Assembly: GCA_964503885.1 (NCBI GenBank)
Contig: CAZDCD010000009.1
Coordinates: 62,001-126,000, forward strand
Length of the DNA stretch: 64,000 nt
Direction of reading: 5' to 3'
Origin: CAZDCD01 sp964503885
GTDB taxonomy: Bacteria > Bacteroidota > Bacteroidia > Bacteroidales > UBA10428
In this document: positions 17,257-25,868 of the stretch, piece by piece
How positions within the stretch are numbered: position 1 is the first letter of the stretch
Layout of the letters: each line of letters starts with the position of its first letter
Notes under the pieces: generated by a model
Seen by the model: only the letters and a program-made list of their open reading frames with translations
The model's database searches: none
What the model was told of the DNA's origin: nothing
Made by a program: the position numbers and the translations under genes

Positions 17257-18531
17257 TCAGCTGATCATCTCAAATCCCGTGTATCTAACCAGGTTTTCCG
17301 GGATTTTAATTCCTTTATCGGTCTGGTTATTTTCGAGAAGGGCAGCAACAATCCTTGGTAAAGCCAGAGAACTGCCGTTAAGCGTATGAGCCAGCATGGT
17401 TTTCTTTGTGGTTTCATCACGAAACCGCAGTTTGAGCCTGTTTGCCTGAAAAGATTCGAAATTCGAAACTGAACTCACCTCCAGCCATTTTTTCTGGGCT
17501 GCCGAAAACACTTCAAAATCATAAGTAAGTGCTGAAGCGAAACTCATATCACCACCGCAAAGCTTCACGATCCTGTATGGAAGACCAAGTTTATTTACCA
17601 GCTTCTCTACATGTGCCACCATTTCATCAAGCGCCCGGTAAGATCTTTCAGGATGTTGCACCTGCACGATCTCTACCTTATCAAACTGATGCACACGGTT
17701 CAGTCCTCTGACATCTTTGCCGTATGAACCGGCTTCACGCCGGAAACAGGGCGTATACGCAGTACACTTAATGGGTAATTCGCGGGCTTCGAGGATGACA
17801 TCTCTGTAAATATTAGTAACAGGAACCTCCGCAGTAGGTATCAGGTAAAAATTATCGGAGGCCACAAAATACATCTGGCCCTCTTTATCGGGGAGCTGCC
17901 CGGTGCCAAATGCCGAATCTTCATTGACCATTAAAGGTGGAAGATACTCAGTGTACCCTGCTTTTTCATTTTCATCGAGAAAAAAGTTTACCAGTGCCCT
18001 TTGTAACCTGGCCCCTTTTCCTTTATATACAGGAAATCCTGAACCAGTCAGCTTGTTTCCGAGATCAAAATCAATGATGTCGTATTTCCTGGCAAGATCC
18101 CAGTGAGGCAGTGCACCGGGCAAAAGTTCCGGTGAGTTTCCGCCTTTTCTTATTATTTCATTGTCTTCAGCCGATTTCCCCGGCGGAACGAATTTGTGAG
18201 GCAGGTTTGGCAACTGAATCAGAAGATTTTTCACCAGTTCTTCTGCCTGGGTGAGCTTTAAGCCAAGTTCCCTGATATCATCCTTCACTGCAGTTGTCCT
18301 GGCTTTCAATGTATCCGCTTCATCCATTTTTCCCTCCTTGAAAAGCTGACCGACCTCTCTGGAAATGGTGTTGAGTTCACTCTGCCTGTTGTCGAGATCA
18401 AACTGCAGTCCCCTCCTCTGCTGATCGGACTCCAATATTCGGGAGACAATTCCTTCTGCGTTAAAATTCTTGATCTTTAGCCGCTGAATGACTTCATCCG
18501 GATTTTCCCTGATATAGTTAAGTGTTAACAT
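17257..18531 (-). CDS. serS: Serine-tRNA ligase
   Basis: SerS charges tRNA-Ser (and tRNA-Sec where present). The N-terminus MLTLNYIRENPDEVIQRL leads into the long antiparallel coiled coil that grips the tRNA extra arm, about residues 25-105. Class II motifs follow: motif 1 region (YTEYLPPLMVNEDSAFGTGQLP), motif 2 (FRREAGSYGKDVRGLNRVHQF) and motif 3 (LNGSSLALPRIVAALLENNQ). At 424 residues it is full length. It lies downstream of the rplU-rpmA terminator on the same strand. Confidence 0.97.
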   Translation of the reverse strand: MLTLNYIRENPDEVIQRLKIKNFNAEGIVSRILESDQQRRGLQFDLDNRQSELNTISREVGQLFKEGKMDEADTLKARTTAVKDDIRELGLKLTQAEELVKNLLIQLPNLPHKFVPPGKSAEDNEIIRKGGNSPELLPGALPHWDLARKYDIIDFDLGNKLTGSGFPVYKGKGARLQRALVNFFLDENEKAGYTEYLPPLMVNEDSAFGTGQLPDKEGQMYFVASDNFYLIPTAEVPVTNIYRDVILEARELPIKCTAYTPCFRREAGSYGKDVRGLNRVHQFDKVEIVQVQHPERSYRALDEMVAHVEKLVNKLGLPYRIVKLCGGDMSFASALTYDFEVFSAAQKKWLEVSSVSNFESFQANRLKLRFRDETTKKTMLAHTLNGSSLALPRIVAALLENNQTDKGIKIPENLVRYTGFEMIS

Positions 18532-18564
18532 AGGACCATTAGATTAATTTTAGCTAAAATAAAA

Positions 18565-18602
18565 AATCTCCTGATTTCTATTGATAGAGAAATCAGGAGA
18601 TT
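18565..18602 (-). terminator. Rho-independent terminator after rplU-rpmA
   Basis: A perfect 15-base-pair inverted repeat (18565-18579 with 18588-18602) encloses an 8-base loop; read on the minus strand the stem is followed by a T-rich run (TTTTTTATTTTA). It lies 21 bases after the rpmA stop and before serS. Confidence 0.88.
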
Positions 18603-18623
18603 ATACATATTTATTGATAAATA

Positions 18624-18884
18624 TTATTCGGATACCGGAACAACAGAAACGTAAGACCTGTTCTTTTCTTTTTTTCTGAACTCTACTGTTCCGTCGATGA
18701 GGGCAAACAACGTGTGATCTTTACCGATTCCCACATTCAGACCGGGATGATGTCTGGTACCTCTCTGACGTACGATAATATTTCCGGCTTTAGCATACTG
18801 TCCTCCAAAAAGCTTTACTCCCAGTCTCTTGCTTTCCGATTCCCTTCCGTTTCTGGTACTGCCGGCTCCTTTCTTGTGTGCCAT
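18624..18884 (-). CDS. rpmA: 50S ribosomal protein L27
   Basis: L27 sits at the peptidyl transferase centre, where its flexible N-terminus reaches the tRNA acceptor ends. The sequence begins MAHKKGAGSTRNGRESESKRLGV without the cleavable extension seen in Firmicutes, and continues with the GGQYAKAGNIIVRQRGTRHHPG core and LFALIDGTVEF. Length of 86 residues is standard. It is 27 bases downstream of rplU, the usual pairing, and ends before a strong terminator. Confidence 0.98.
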   Translation of the reverse strand: MAHKKGAGSTRNGRESESKRLGVKLFGGQYAKAGNIIVRQRGTRHHPGLNVGIGKDHTLFALIDGTVEFRKKEKNRSYVSVVPVSE

Positions 18885-18911
18885 TTTTCCTGAAGTTTAG
18901 TTTAACAGATT

Positions 18912-19523
18912 TTATTTACTTTCTTTGGACTTCGTGCTTTTGATGGCTTTGCCTGCCGGTTTTGCCGCACTTTTTATACCTGCCTTGGTTTTGGGAGCCG
19001 CTTTGGCTGTTTTTACTTCTTTCTTTGGTGCTGCCTTTTTCTGTGTACCGGCCGGTTTTTTATCTTTTGGGCCGGTGGCTTTCTGCGTTGAGGCGGCTTT
19101 TCTGATTTCTTTTTGAACATCCGCCTTACCTTCCTTCTTCTCTGCCACAGGTTCTTTTCCGGCGCCTGTTACCTTCGGCTCTGCCTTTGGCTGTGCTTTT
19201 TTTGAAGCCCCTTTCTCAAGGATCTCGTCGATTATTATTTCGGTAAAATACTGCCTGTGTCCGTTCATAACCTGGTATCCTTTTCTTCTTTTTTTCTTAA
19301 AAACTTTAACAGTATCTCCTTTAAGATGCGAGATAATCTTTGCTGTTACCAGGGCGTCCTTAAGATACGGAGTACCAATCTGAATCTTTCCATCATTGTC
19401 GATCAACATCACTTTATCAAGCTCTGTCACCGATCCTTCAATTTCCTGCAGGCGATGAACAAATATCCTGCTGTTTTTTTCAACCTTAAATTGTTGGCCT
19501 GCGATTGAAACGATTGCGTACAT
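18912..19523 (-). CDS. rplU: 50S ribosomal protein L21 with long Lys/Ala/Pro-rich C-terminal extension
   Basis: The first 103 residues or so are a normal L21: MYAIVSIAGQQFKVEKN at the start, the VTAKIISHLKGDTVKVFKKKRRKGY RNA-binding region, and the GHRQYFTEIIIDEI end. About 100 more residues follow, almost wholly Lys, Ala, Pro, Gly, Thr and Glu, with repeated KKA/AAPK-type motifs. Such a tail is basic and probably disordered and could contact rRNA or remain outside the ribosome. ATG 19523 is the family start; an upstream in-frame extension to 19592 would run through the promoter and is rejected. Confidence 0.95.
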   Translation of the reverse strand: MYAIVSIAGQQFKVEKNSRIFVHRLQEIEGSVTELDKVMLIDNDGKIQIGTPYLKDALVTAKIISHLKGDTVKVFKKKRRKGYQVMNGHRQYFTEIIIDEILEKGASKKAQPKAEPKVTGAGKEPVAEKKEGKADVQKEIRKAASTQKATGPKDKKPAGTQKKAAPKKEVKTAKAAPKTKAGIKSAAKPAGKAIKSTKSKESK

Positions 19524-19558
19524 TGATTTAATATTTCGTATGTTCTCAATTGGGTGTG

Positions 19559-19589
19559 CAAAAATATAAAAGTTTGATTGATCTGCAAA
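19559..19589 (-). promoter_or_regulatory. Complete Bacteroidota promoter TTTG-N19-TATTTTTG for rplU-rpmA
   Basis: On the minus strand TTTG (19586-19589), exactly 19 bases, then TATTTTTG (19559-19566) match the Bacteroidota primary sigma consensus at both elements. Initiation about 6 bases downstream leaves a leader of roughly 30 bases before ATG 19523. Confidence 0.8.
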
Positions 19590-19752
19590 CAAATACCTCT
19601 ATATTTTTCTGAAGGAACAATTTCAGAATGCTTCTGTTTTGTTTTCTACTTTAAGGCAACAGCCCTGTATGCCTCTGAATATTTCATACGGTTATCTGAT
19701 TGTCACAGGTCTATTAAAAACCTCTGCGCTGAAATTTAAATTTTGATTTCAT

Positions 19753-19760
19753 TATATTTG
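19753..19760 (+). promoter_or_regulatory. Bacteroidota -7 element TATATTTG for the bifunctional nuclease gene
   Basis: TATATTTG fits TAnnTTTG, 42 bases before the ATG at 19803. No TTTG at the -33 spacing. The 279-base divergent gap between rplU and this gene otherwise holds only the rplU promoter. Confidence 0.5.
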
Positions 19761-19802
19761 CATATAATTTAGGACTGAAAAGACATATTTTATCAGGTAA
19801 GA

Positions 19803-20417
19803 ATGAGTAAAATAAGACTAAACGTTCTGGGTATTTCGTATAGTCAAACACAAACCGGAGCATATGCCCTGGTTTTGGCTGAGGAGGATGGAAAAAGAAG
19901 AATACCGATAATTGTGGGGGGATTTGAAGCTCAGGCCATAGCAATTCAACTCGAAGGGCTCAAACCACCCCGGCCCCTGACACATGATCTCTTTCTTAAT
20001 TTTGCTAAAACCTTTACCATTGATTTGCTCGAGGTAATCATTTATAAGCTTGAAGAGGGTGTATTTTTTTCAAAGCTCACATGTGATAACGGGAAACAAA
20101 TCACCGAAATCGATGCACGCACTTCCGATGCCATAGCCCTGGCACTGCGTTTCAAATGCCCTATTTACACCACTGAAGATATCCTGCAGCGGGCAGGGAT
20201 CATACTTGATTTCGAGAAAGAAGGTACTTCAAAACCAGCTTCAGAAAATGTTTCGACACCCCGTGATATAAAGGTTGAAGATCCATCGTTTAATGAAGAG
20301 ATAAAAAACATCCGTACTGCTGATCTCAAAAGCATGCTGGAGGAAGCCATCCGGGATGAAAATTACGAAAGGGCTTCACTCATAAGAGATGAGATGAACC
20401 GCAGGAAAGGAAAATGA
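19803..20417 (+). CDS. Bifunctional nuclease family protein (DUF151) with C-terminal UVR motif
   Basis: The N-terminal domain (residues 1 to about 135) is a BFN/DUF151 domain: LNVLGISYSQTQTGAYALVL, RRIPIIVGGFEAQAIAIQLEG, RPLTHDLF and IDARTSDAIALALRFKCPIY are all characteristic. The last 35 residues form a UVR motif (LKSMLEEAIRDENYERASLIRDEM), as in UvrB/UvrC, probably a protein-interaction helix pair. Family members are reported to have DNase and RNase activity, but the bacterial role is poorly defined. This two-domain form, about 200 residues long, is common in Bacteroidota. It is a single-gene unit. Confidence 0.88.
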   Translation: MSKIRLNVLGISYSQTQTGAYALVLAEEDGKRRIPIIVGGFEAQAIAIQLEGLKPPRPLTHDLFLNFAKTFTIDLLEVIIYKLEEGVFFSKLTCDNGKQITEIDARTSDAIALALRFKCPIYTTEDILQRAGIILDFEKEGTSKPASENVSTPRDIKVEDPSFNEEIKNIRTADLKSMLEEAIRDENYERASLIRDEMNRRKGK

Positions 20418-20605
20418 TTTTCGCTTGACCCGTTGTTATTTGGAACCCCGTTTACCTTGTTTAATATGGGTCTTATCAGCTTTGAAGATAACATATCCCG
20501 GGCCCACTAAAAAACTTTCTGTATGCAGATAAAATTGATGTGCATATTTGTTAATTTTGTTACGAATGGCTTTAAGAATGTCAATATCATTGTATTTGAA
20601 CCGAA

Positions 20606-20613
20606 TAAATTTG
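20606..20613 (+). promoter_or_regulatory. Bacteroidota -7 element TAAATTTG for the hybrid kinase gene
   Basis: TAAATTTG fits TAnnTTTG, 36 bases before the ATG at 20650. No good -33 element at standard spacing. Confidence 0.42.
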
Positions 20614-20649
20614 TAAAATTGTACCTTAACTTTACGAATTCACCATTAC

Positions 20650-23600
20650 ATGCCTGATTCATCTGAATATATTGCGGAAAAAAGCAGGATCAGAGAACTT
20701 GAGCGCCAGATTACACTTTATCTTACCGATCTCGAAAAATACCGGACTATTTTTGAGGATGCACCGCTTGGTATTTTCAGAGCCACTCTGGGCGGCCGTT
20801 ATGTAGAAGCCAACAATACGCTCGCAAAGCTGCTGGGCTACAGCACCTCATCAGAACTGATAAAATCGGTAAAGGACATATCCAAACAGATCTATGTCAA
20901 CACATCTGAAAGAAAGCGGCTCATCCGTGATATCATAGAAGGGAATACCCTGATCAAGCATGAAACGTATTTCAGAAAAAAAGACAAATCGGTATTCCCG
21001 GTAAGCATTACCCTAAAGCTGGCATACGACGAGCAGGAAAAACCACTGTATATTTCCGGCATTCTTGAAGATATTTCAGTACGTGAAAAAACAAAAGAAA
21101 ACCTGGTAAACGAACGAAACCAACTCAGAATATTGATTGACAATATTCCGGATTACATATACCTTAAAGATAAGAATGGTAAGTTTATACTAATTAACGA
21201 TGCATTTGCAAAGCTTGTGAATGTAAACAACCCCGATGAACTCACCGGTAAAAGTGATCATGATTTCTTCTCGGATGAACTGATTGCCAACATAATGAAG
21301 GAAGATGAGATTATTCTCTCCAAAGGCAGGCCCTTACTGAACAACGAGGAATCAGGATTTAACAGGAACGAAGGGAAGATGGTGTATGTATATATTTCCA
21401 AAATCCCGCTTAAAGATAATAAAGGAAGAGTATACGGACTGATTGGAATAGCACGGAATGTAACCGATCTTAAACTTGCTGAAAAGATCATCGGTGCCAG
21501 TCGCGCAAACCTTAAGGCCGTTATTGAGAGCACCAAGAATGCCATATGGTCGCTCGATAAGAATTTCACGCTGATCACTGCTAATTCACATTTTATACGG
21601 TTCTTTGAAACCTACTTCAGGAAAAAGATCACACTGGGTGATAATTTTTATGCCCAGCTTCCGGACAAACAAAAAGTAAGGTGGAAAAAAATTCTGGAGA
21701 AAGCTTTTAAAGGTGAGCACTGGTTGCAGGAGGAAAAGTACAAGGAAAAGGATATCAGGATGTTTTTCGAGCTATCCGTTAACCCTATAGTGGACAGTAA
21801 TCAGGAAATTACAGGTGTGACACTTTTCGCAACAAATGTCACAGAGCGAAAGATCACCGAAGAAACCATAAAGGAAAGTGAGGAAAGGTTCAGGCAACTG
21901 GCTGAGAATACCAGCGACGTTTTCATACTGTCAGATAAATTCACCATTTTATATGCCAATCCTGCCTTTGAACGAATTTTTGGAAGAACAGTAGACGACC
22001 TCATATCCAACCCGAAAGTCCTGGAGGAAAGTGTTCACCCCGAAGAGAGAAAATCATATACAAAATATTACAACAAAAGGTTCTCAGATAAAGAAACGGA
22101 TACAGAATTTCAGTATCGCATCATCAGAAAAGACAATAAAATCCGCTGGGTATGGTCCAGAAATTATCCGGTATATAACGATGATGGTAAGATTTACCGT
22201 TATGTCTCTGTAATAAGTGACATCACCAACCAGCTTGAGCTGCAGTCGGTAATCTCAAAGGCAAGAATGCGGCAGAAAGCCATCCTTGATAACATACCTT
22301 ACCTTGCCTGGCTTAAAGACAATGAAGGCAGGTATATTTCTGTAAATGAACCTTTTGCCAAATCATTCAATCTGGCGCCCGAAGATATTATCGGAAAGAC
22401 CGATTTCGATTTCTGCGAGAAAAATATTGCGGAGAAATATTTTCAGAACGATTCGGAGGTCATGAAAAGCCGAAAACGGGAGCTTTTTGAAGAGGTTGAG
22501 ATAATGCCTCAGGGCAAACGCTGGATGGAGACCTTCAAAACCCCGATTTTTAACGAAGAGGGTAAACTAATCGGACTTACCGGAATATCGAGAGACATTA
22601 CCGAGCGTAAAAACATGGAGGAAAATATCAGGCAGCGCGAAGAACATTTCGGAGCCTTGCTGCAAAATTCTTCCGATGCAATTTCAATCCTCGACAGTGA
22701 AGGTAAAATCATTTTCGAAAATTCTCCGAAAAACAGAATTTCTGACTTTGCATTAAATGAATTGCTTGGCAAATCGATCTTTGATGTGATCCATTCCGAT
22801 GAAACAGAAAACTTTAAGAAGATATTTATCGAACTTAAGGATAAGCCCGGGAAACAGATAAAAAGGGAATACAGAAGCCTGCATAAGAACAAGAAGTGGA
22901 TATATGTGGAAAGTATTTTCTCAAACCAGCTCAATAACAGGGCTATTAATGGTATTATAGTAAATTCGAGGGATATTTCCGAAAGAAAACTGGCCGAGCT
23001 TAAAGAAAGGGTATACCACGATAACCTCATCTTCCTGAGCAACTCTGCACTCGACCTGTTGGGATTGTCTTCAAAAGAAGATATATACCGCTACATCTCG
23101 GAAAAACTCTACCTTTTTCTTGAACGTGCTCTTGTGATTGTCTCTTCATTCCATGAAGACCAGAATGTCTTTAATATCGAAAATGTTTCTGCACTTCCTG
23201 ATGATAAGGACCTGATCAGGCAGCTGCTCGGAAAAGACCTCACTGGTCTGAAATTCCCGAATAACGAGAAATTTTCGAATCTGACCAATGCCGGGATCAT
23301 TACGAATATTAAAGATAACATTGATCTGATTCAGTTTGAAGGAATACGGTACAGCAATCTTTTAGTGGTACTGGAAAAACTCAAAGTCCATAAAATATAC
23401 AATATCTCACTTGCAAGACATAATAAACTGCTCGGAAATATTACCATCTTCACCTTGAATAAGAGCATCATAAAATTCAAACATATCATTGAAACATTTG
23501 TGCACCAGGTTTCCGTAGCCCTGCAAAGAAGCCAGCTCGAGTATGAACTCATCCAGGCAAAAGTGAAGGCTGAAGAATCCGATAAGCTGAAAACTGCTTT

Positions 23601-24711
23601 TCTGGCCAATATGAGCCATGAAATCAGGACTCCGATGAACGGCATCCTGGGATTTGCAGAAATGCTTAACGATGAAAATCTCAGTGCAGGCAATAAGAAG
23701 AAATACCTCGATATAATCTATAGCAACGGTAAAATGTTGGTCAACCTTATTGATGATATCATTGATTTTGCGAAAATTGAAGCAGGACAGATCAATATAT
23801 CGCTCCAGGATTTTTCACTGAATAACCTCCTTACTCAGGTTCACTCTTCATTCCTTACCGAACAGCTTAAGAAGGACAAATCTAAAGTCAAGCTCCGCAT
23901 AAGAAAAGCATTCGCTAACGAAGAATGCTTTATACAGTCTGATCCTAACCGGTTGAGGCAGATACTCACCAACCTGGTGGGAAATTCGTTCAAATTTACA
24001 AGCGAAGGATATATTGAATTCGGATATAAGAAGCATAAAAACAACATGCTCCATTTTTATGTCAAAGATACCGGCATTGGTATTCCGAAAGATAAACTGG
24101 ATGTTATCTTTGACAGGTTTATCCAGGCCGACAGTTCCTCGACACGCAAATACGGTGGTTCGGGCCTGGGGCTTGCTATCTCCAAAGGTTTTGTCGAGCT
24201 CCTGGGAGGAGATATGTGGGCAGAATCGGCGTACGGTGAAGGGTCCGTATTCAGTTTTACAGTTCCGTATGTTCCAGTAAAAAGTACGGCCGAAACAACT
24301 ATGGGAAAAAGAAAACCCAAGAAGAATTATGTGTGGGAAAATAAAACATTTTTGATTGCCGAAGACGATAAATTCAGTTATAAATTTCTGGAAAGCTTTC
24401 TTGTACAGACAAAAGCCAAAGTATTACATGCTATTGACGGGAAAGAGGCTGTAAAGATCTGCAAGAACAATTCAGATATCGATCTCATACTTATGGACAT
24501 TCAAATGCCTGAAATGAATGGCCTTCAGGCAACCGAGCTGATAAAAAAGTTTAATAAAAGACTTCCGATTATTGCCCAGACGGCAAATGCCATTACCGAA
24601 GAAAAGCAGCGGTGCTATGAAGCCGGATGCGACGATTTTATCACCAAACCGGTGAATATTGCCGAACTTTATACCAAGATCGATAAATGGCTTTCGGTAA
24701 GACAATTTTGA
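20650..24711 (+). CDS. Multi-PAS hybrid sensor histidine kinase with receiver domain
   Basis: This 1353-residue sensor has no transmembrane segment or signal peptide, so it is probably cytosolic. Six PAS domains run in series (about residues 30-150, 155-285, 290-405, 410-530, 535-655 and 660-780), several ending in DITER-type PAC motifs. A 170-residue region resembling a divergent GAF domain follows (about 785-955). The kinase core has HisKA with the phospho-acceptor His990 in NMSHEIRTPMNGILGF and an HATPase with GGSGLGLAISKGFVELLGG. A C-terminal receiver carries Asp1283 in LMDIQMPEMNG. No separate response regulator lies nearby, so output is either through phosphotransfer elsewhere or by an unlinked partner. 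The signal sensed is unknown. Confidence 0.93.
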   Translation: MPDSSEYIAEKSRIRELERQITLYLTDLEKYRTIFEDAPLGIFRATLGGRYVEANNTLAKLLGYSTSSELIKSVKDISKQIYVNTSERKRLIRDIIEGNTLIKHETYFRKKDKSVFPVSITLKLAYDEQEKPLYISGILEDISVREKTKENLVNERNQLRILIDNIPDYIYLKDKNGKFILINDAFAKLVNVNNPDELTGKSDHDFFSDELIANIMKEDEIILSKGRPLLNNEESGFNRNEGKMVYVYISKIPLKDNKGRVYGLIGIARNVTDLKLAEKIIGASRANLKAVIESTKNAIWSLDKNFTLITANSHFIRFFETYFRKKITLGDNFYAQLPDKQKVRWKKILEKAFKGEHWLQEEKYKEKDIRMFFELSVNPIVDSNQEITGVTLFATNVTERKITEETIKESEERFRQLAENTSDVFILSDKFTILYANPAFERIFGRTVDDLISNPKVLEESVHPEERKSYTKYYNKRFSDKETDTEFQYRIIRKDNKIRWVWSRNYPVYNDDGKIYRYVSVISDITNQLELQSVISKARMRQKAILDNIPYLAWLKDNEGRYISVNEPFAKSFNLAPEDIIGKTDFDFCEKNIAEKYFQNDSEVMKSRKRELFEEVEIMPQGKRWMETFKTPIFNEEGKLIGLTGISRDITERKNMEENIRQREEHFGALLQNSSDAISILDSEGKIIFENSPKNRISDFALNELLGKSIFDVIHSDETENFKKIFIELKDKPGKQIKREYRSLHKNKKWIYVESIFSNQLNNRAINGIIVNSRDISERKLAELKERVYHDNLIFLSNSALDLLGLSSKEDIYRYISEKLYLFLERALVIVSSFHEDQNVFNIENVSALPDDKDLIRQLLGKDLTGLKFPNNEKFSNLTNAGIITNIKDNIDLIQFEGIRYSNLLVVLEKLKVHKIYNISLARHNKLLGNITIFTLNKSIIKFKHIIETFVHQVSVALQRSQLEYELIQAKVKAEESDKLKTAFLANMSHEIRTPMNGILGFAEMLNDENLSAGNKKKYLDIIYSNGKMLVNLIDDIIDFAKIEAGQINISLQDFSLNNLLTQVHSSFLTEQLKKDKSKVKLRIRKAFANEECFIQSDPNRLRQILTNLVGNSFKFTSEGYIEFGYKKHKNNMLHFYVKDTGIGIPKDKLDVIFDRFIQADSSSTRKYGGSGLGLAISKGFVELLGGDMWAESAYGEGSVFSFTVPYVPVKSTAETTMGKRKPKKNYVWENKTFLIAEDDKFSYKFLESFLVQTKAKVLHAIDGKEAVKICKNNSDIDLILMDIQMPEMNGLQATELIKKFNKRLPIIAQTANAITEEKQRCYEAGCDDFITKPVNIAELYTKIDKWLSVRQF

Positions 24712-24724
24712 TCACATCGCATTC

Positions 24725-25843
24725 ATGCAATTCCTTTTGACATTTACTCTGATCATCTTCCTGATATATTTTCTGATCATGCTGTTCAGCTTCATCGGTT
24801 GGAAGATAACGGCGGTATACAAGCCCGGCAACATGACTTCCACCGGATTCGACGTATCGGTGGTAATCCCTTTCAGAAACGATTTTAAAAATTTAAAAAG
24901 GCTTTTGGATGATCTGCATGCACAGGATTATCCGGCAAATCATTATGAGGTGATTGCGGTAAACGATCATTCGGAAGATATCCCCGATGACAGCTCACTC
25001 GACTCTGTATCAAACATCCTGAGAATAAAATTCATAGACCTTCCCGGGAATTTGTCAGGCAAAAAGGCAGCACTTGATTACGGTATAAGGCATTCAACAG
25101 GTCAGCTTATTCTTATCACCGATGCCGATTGCAGGGTGTCAGAAAAATGGATCAGTACGTTTGCCGGATTCTATAGCCTGAACAACCAGCCATGCATGAT
25201 CATTGGTCTTGCAATTCATGAAAACGCTGAAACACTGATCACGCGCATACAGGCGCTCGAATTCCTGAGCCTTGTGGCAACCGGCGCAGGCGCAGCAGGT
25301 ATTGGTCACCCGATCTATTGCAACGGGGCCAACCTGTTGTTTGATAAAAATTTCTACCTGGAATCTTACGATCCCACACGGAAAGATATTGTATCGGGCG
25401 ACGACACCTTCATCCTTCATCAACTTAAAAAAAGCAAGGGCTGCAAAATAACACTTCTAAAATCGCATGAGGCAGTGGTAACTACCAAGGGATCTGAAAA
25501 GTTCTCCGAATTTCTGAACCAGCGCATCAGGTGGGCTTCAAAAAGCAGACACTATAAAGACAGGGATATCCTGATTGCTGCATTCACAGTTTTCCTCTGT
25601 AATCTTGCACTGGTTTTCTGGGCTTTCACCTTGATTTTTAAAGGGTATGCATTGTATATTCTGTTGCTTGCTGCAAAAACAGGAATAGATATGTGTTTCC
25701 TGTATCCTTTCCTGGTTTTTTTTAATAAGCACAGATTCCTTTACCTGATGCCCTTTGCAGAACTCATTTATCCGCTATACATTATTATTACCGGTATCGC
25801 CGGTAATTTTATCAGATACCGGTGGAAAGGCAGAAAATATTGA
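24725..25843 (+). CDS. Family 2 glycosyltransferase, membrane-bound, processive-type motifs
   Basis: This 372-residue GT-A enzyme has one N-terminal transmembrane segment (about residues 2-27), the catalytic domain, and three or four hydrophobic segments after residue 280. Catalytic features are VVIPFRND, VNDHSED, the DAD metal motif (TDADCRV), SGDDTF and QRIRWASK, the QxxRW-type motif of processive enzymes and relatives. Donor and acceptor cannot be read from the sequence; a lipid- or polysaccharide-linked sugar at the inner membrane is likely. It begins 13 bases after the hybrid kinase gene and is probably co-transcribed with it, which hints at signal-controlled glycan synthesis, though this is only inference. 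Confidence 0.88.
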   Translation: MQFLLTFTLIIFLIYFLIMLFSFIGWKITAVYKPGNMTSTGFDVSVVIPFRNDFKNLKRLLDDLHAQDYPANHYEVIAVNDHSEDIPDDSSLDSVSNILRIKFIDLPGNLSGKKAALDYGIRHSTGQLILITDADCRVSEKWISTFAGFYSLNNQPCMIIGLAIHENAETLITRIQALEFLSLVATGAGAAGIGHPIYCNGANLLFDKNFYLESYDPTRKDIVSGDDTFILHQLKKSKGCKITLLKSHEAVVTTKGSEKFSEFLNQRIRWASKSRHYKDRDILIAAFTVFLCNLALVFWAFTLIFKGYALYILLLAAKTGIDMCFLYPFLVFFNKHRFLYLMPFAELIYPLYIIITGIAGNFIRYRWKGRKY

Positions 25844-25868
25844 TTCTGTATATTGGTCTTGCGAAAGA

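Noticed and set aside
19524..19592. Upstream extension of L21 by 23 residues
   Set aside because: It would run through the exact TTTG-N19-TATTTTTG promoter, and the standard L21 start MYAIV is at 19523.
22509..23042. Open frame of 177 codons on the minus strand inside the hybrid kinase
   Set aside because: Antisense to conserved PAS domains, Ser/Leu/Phe-rich shadow with no motif or ribosome site.
25792..25824. Inverted repeat CCGGTATC ... GATACCGG inside the glycosyltransferase gene
   Set aside because: It lies in the coding end with no T-run and no operator context, so it is probably chance.
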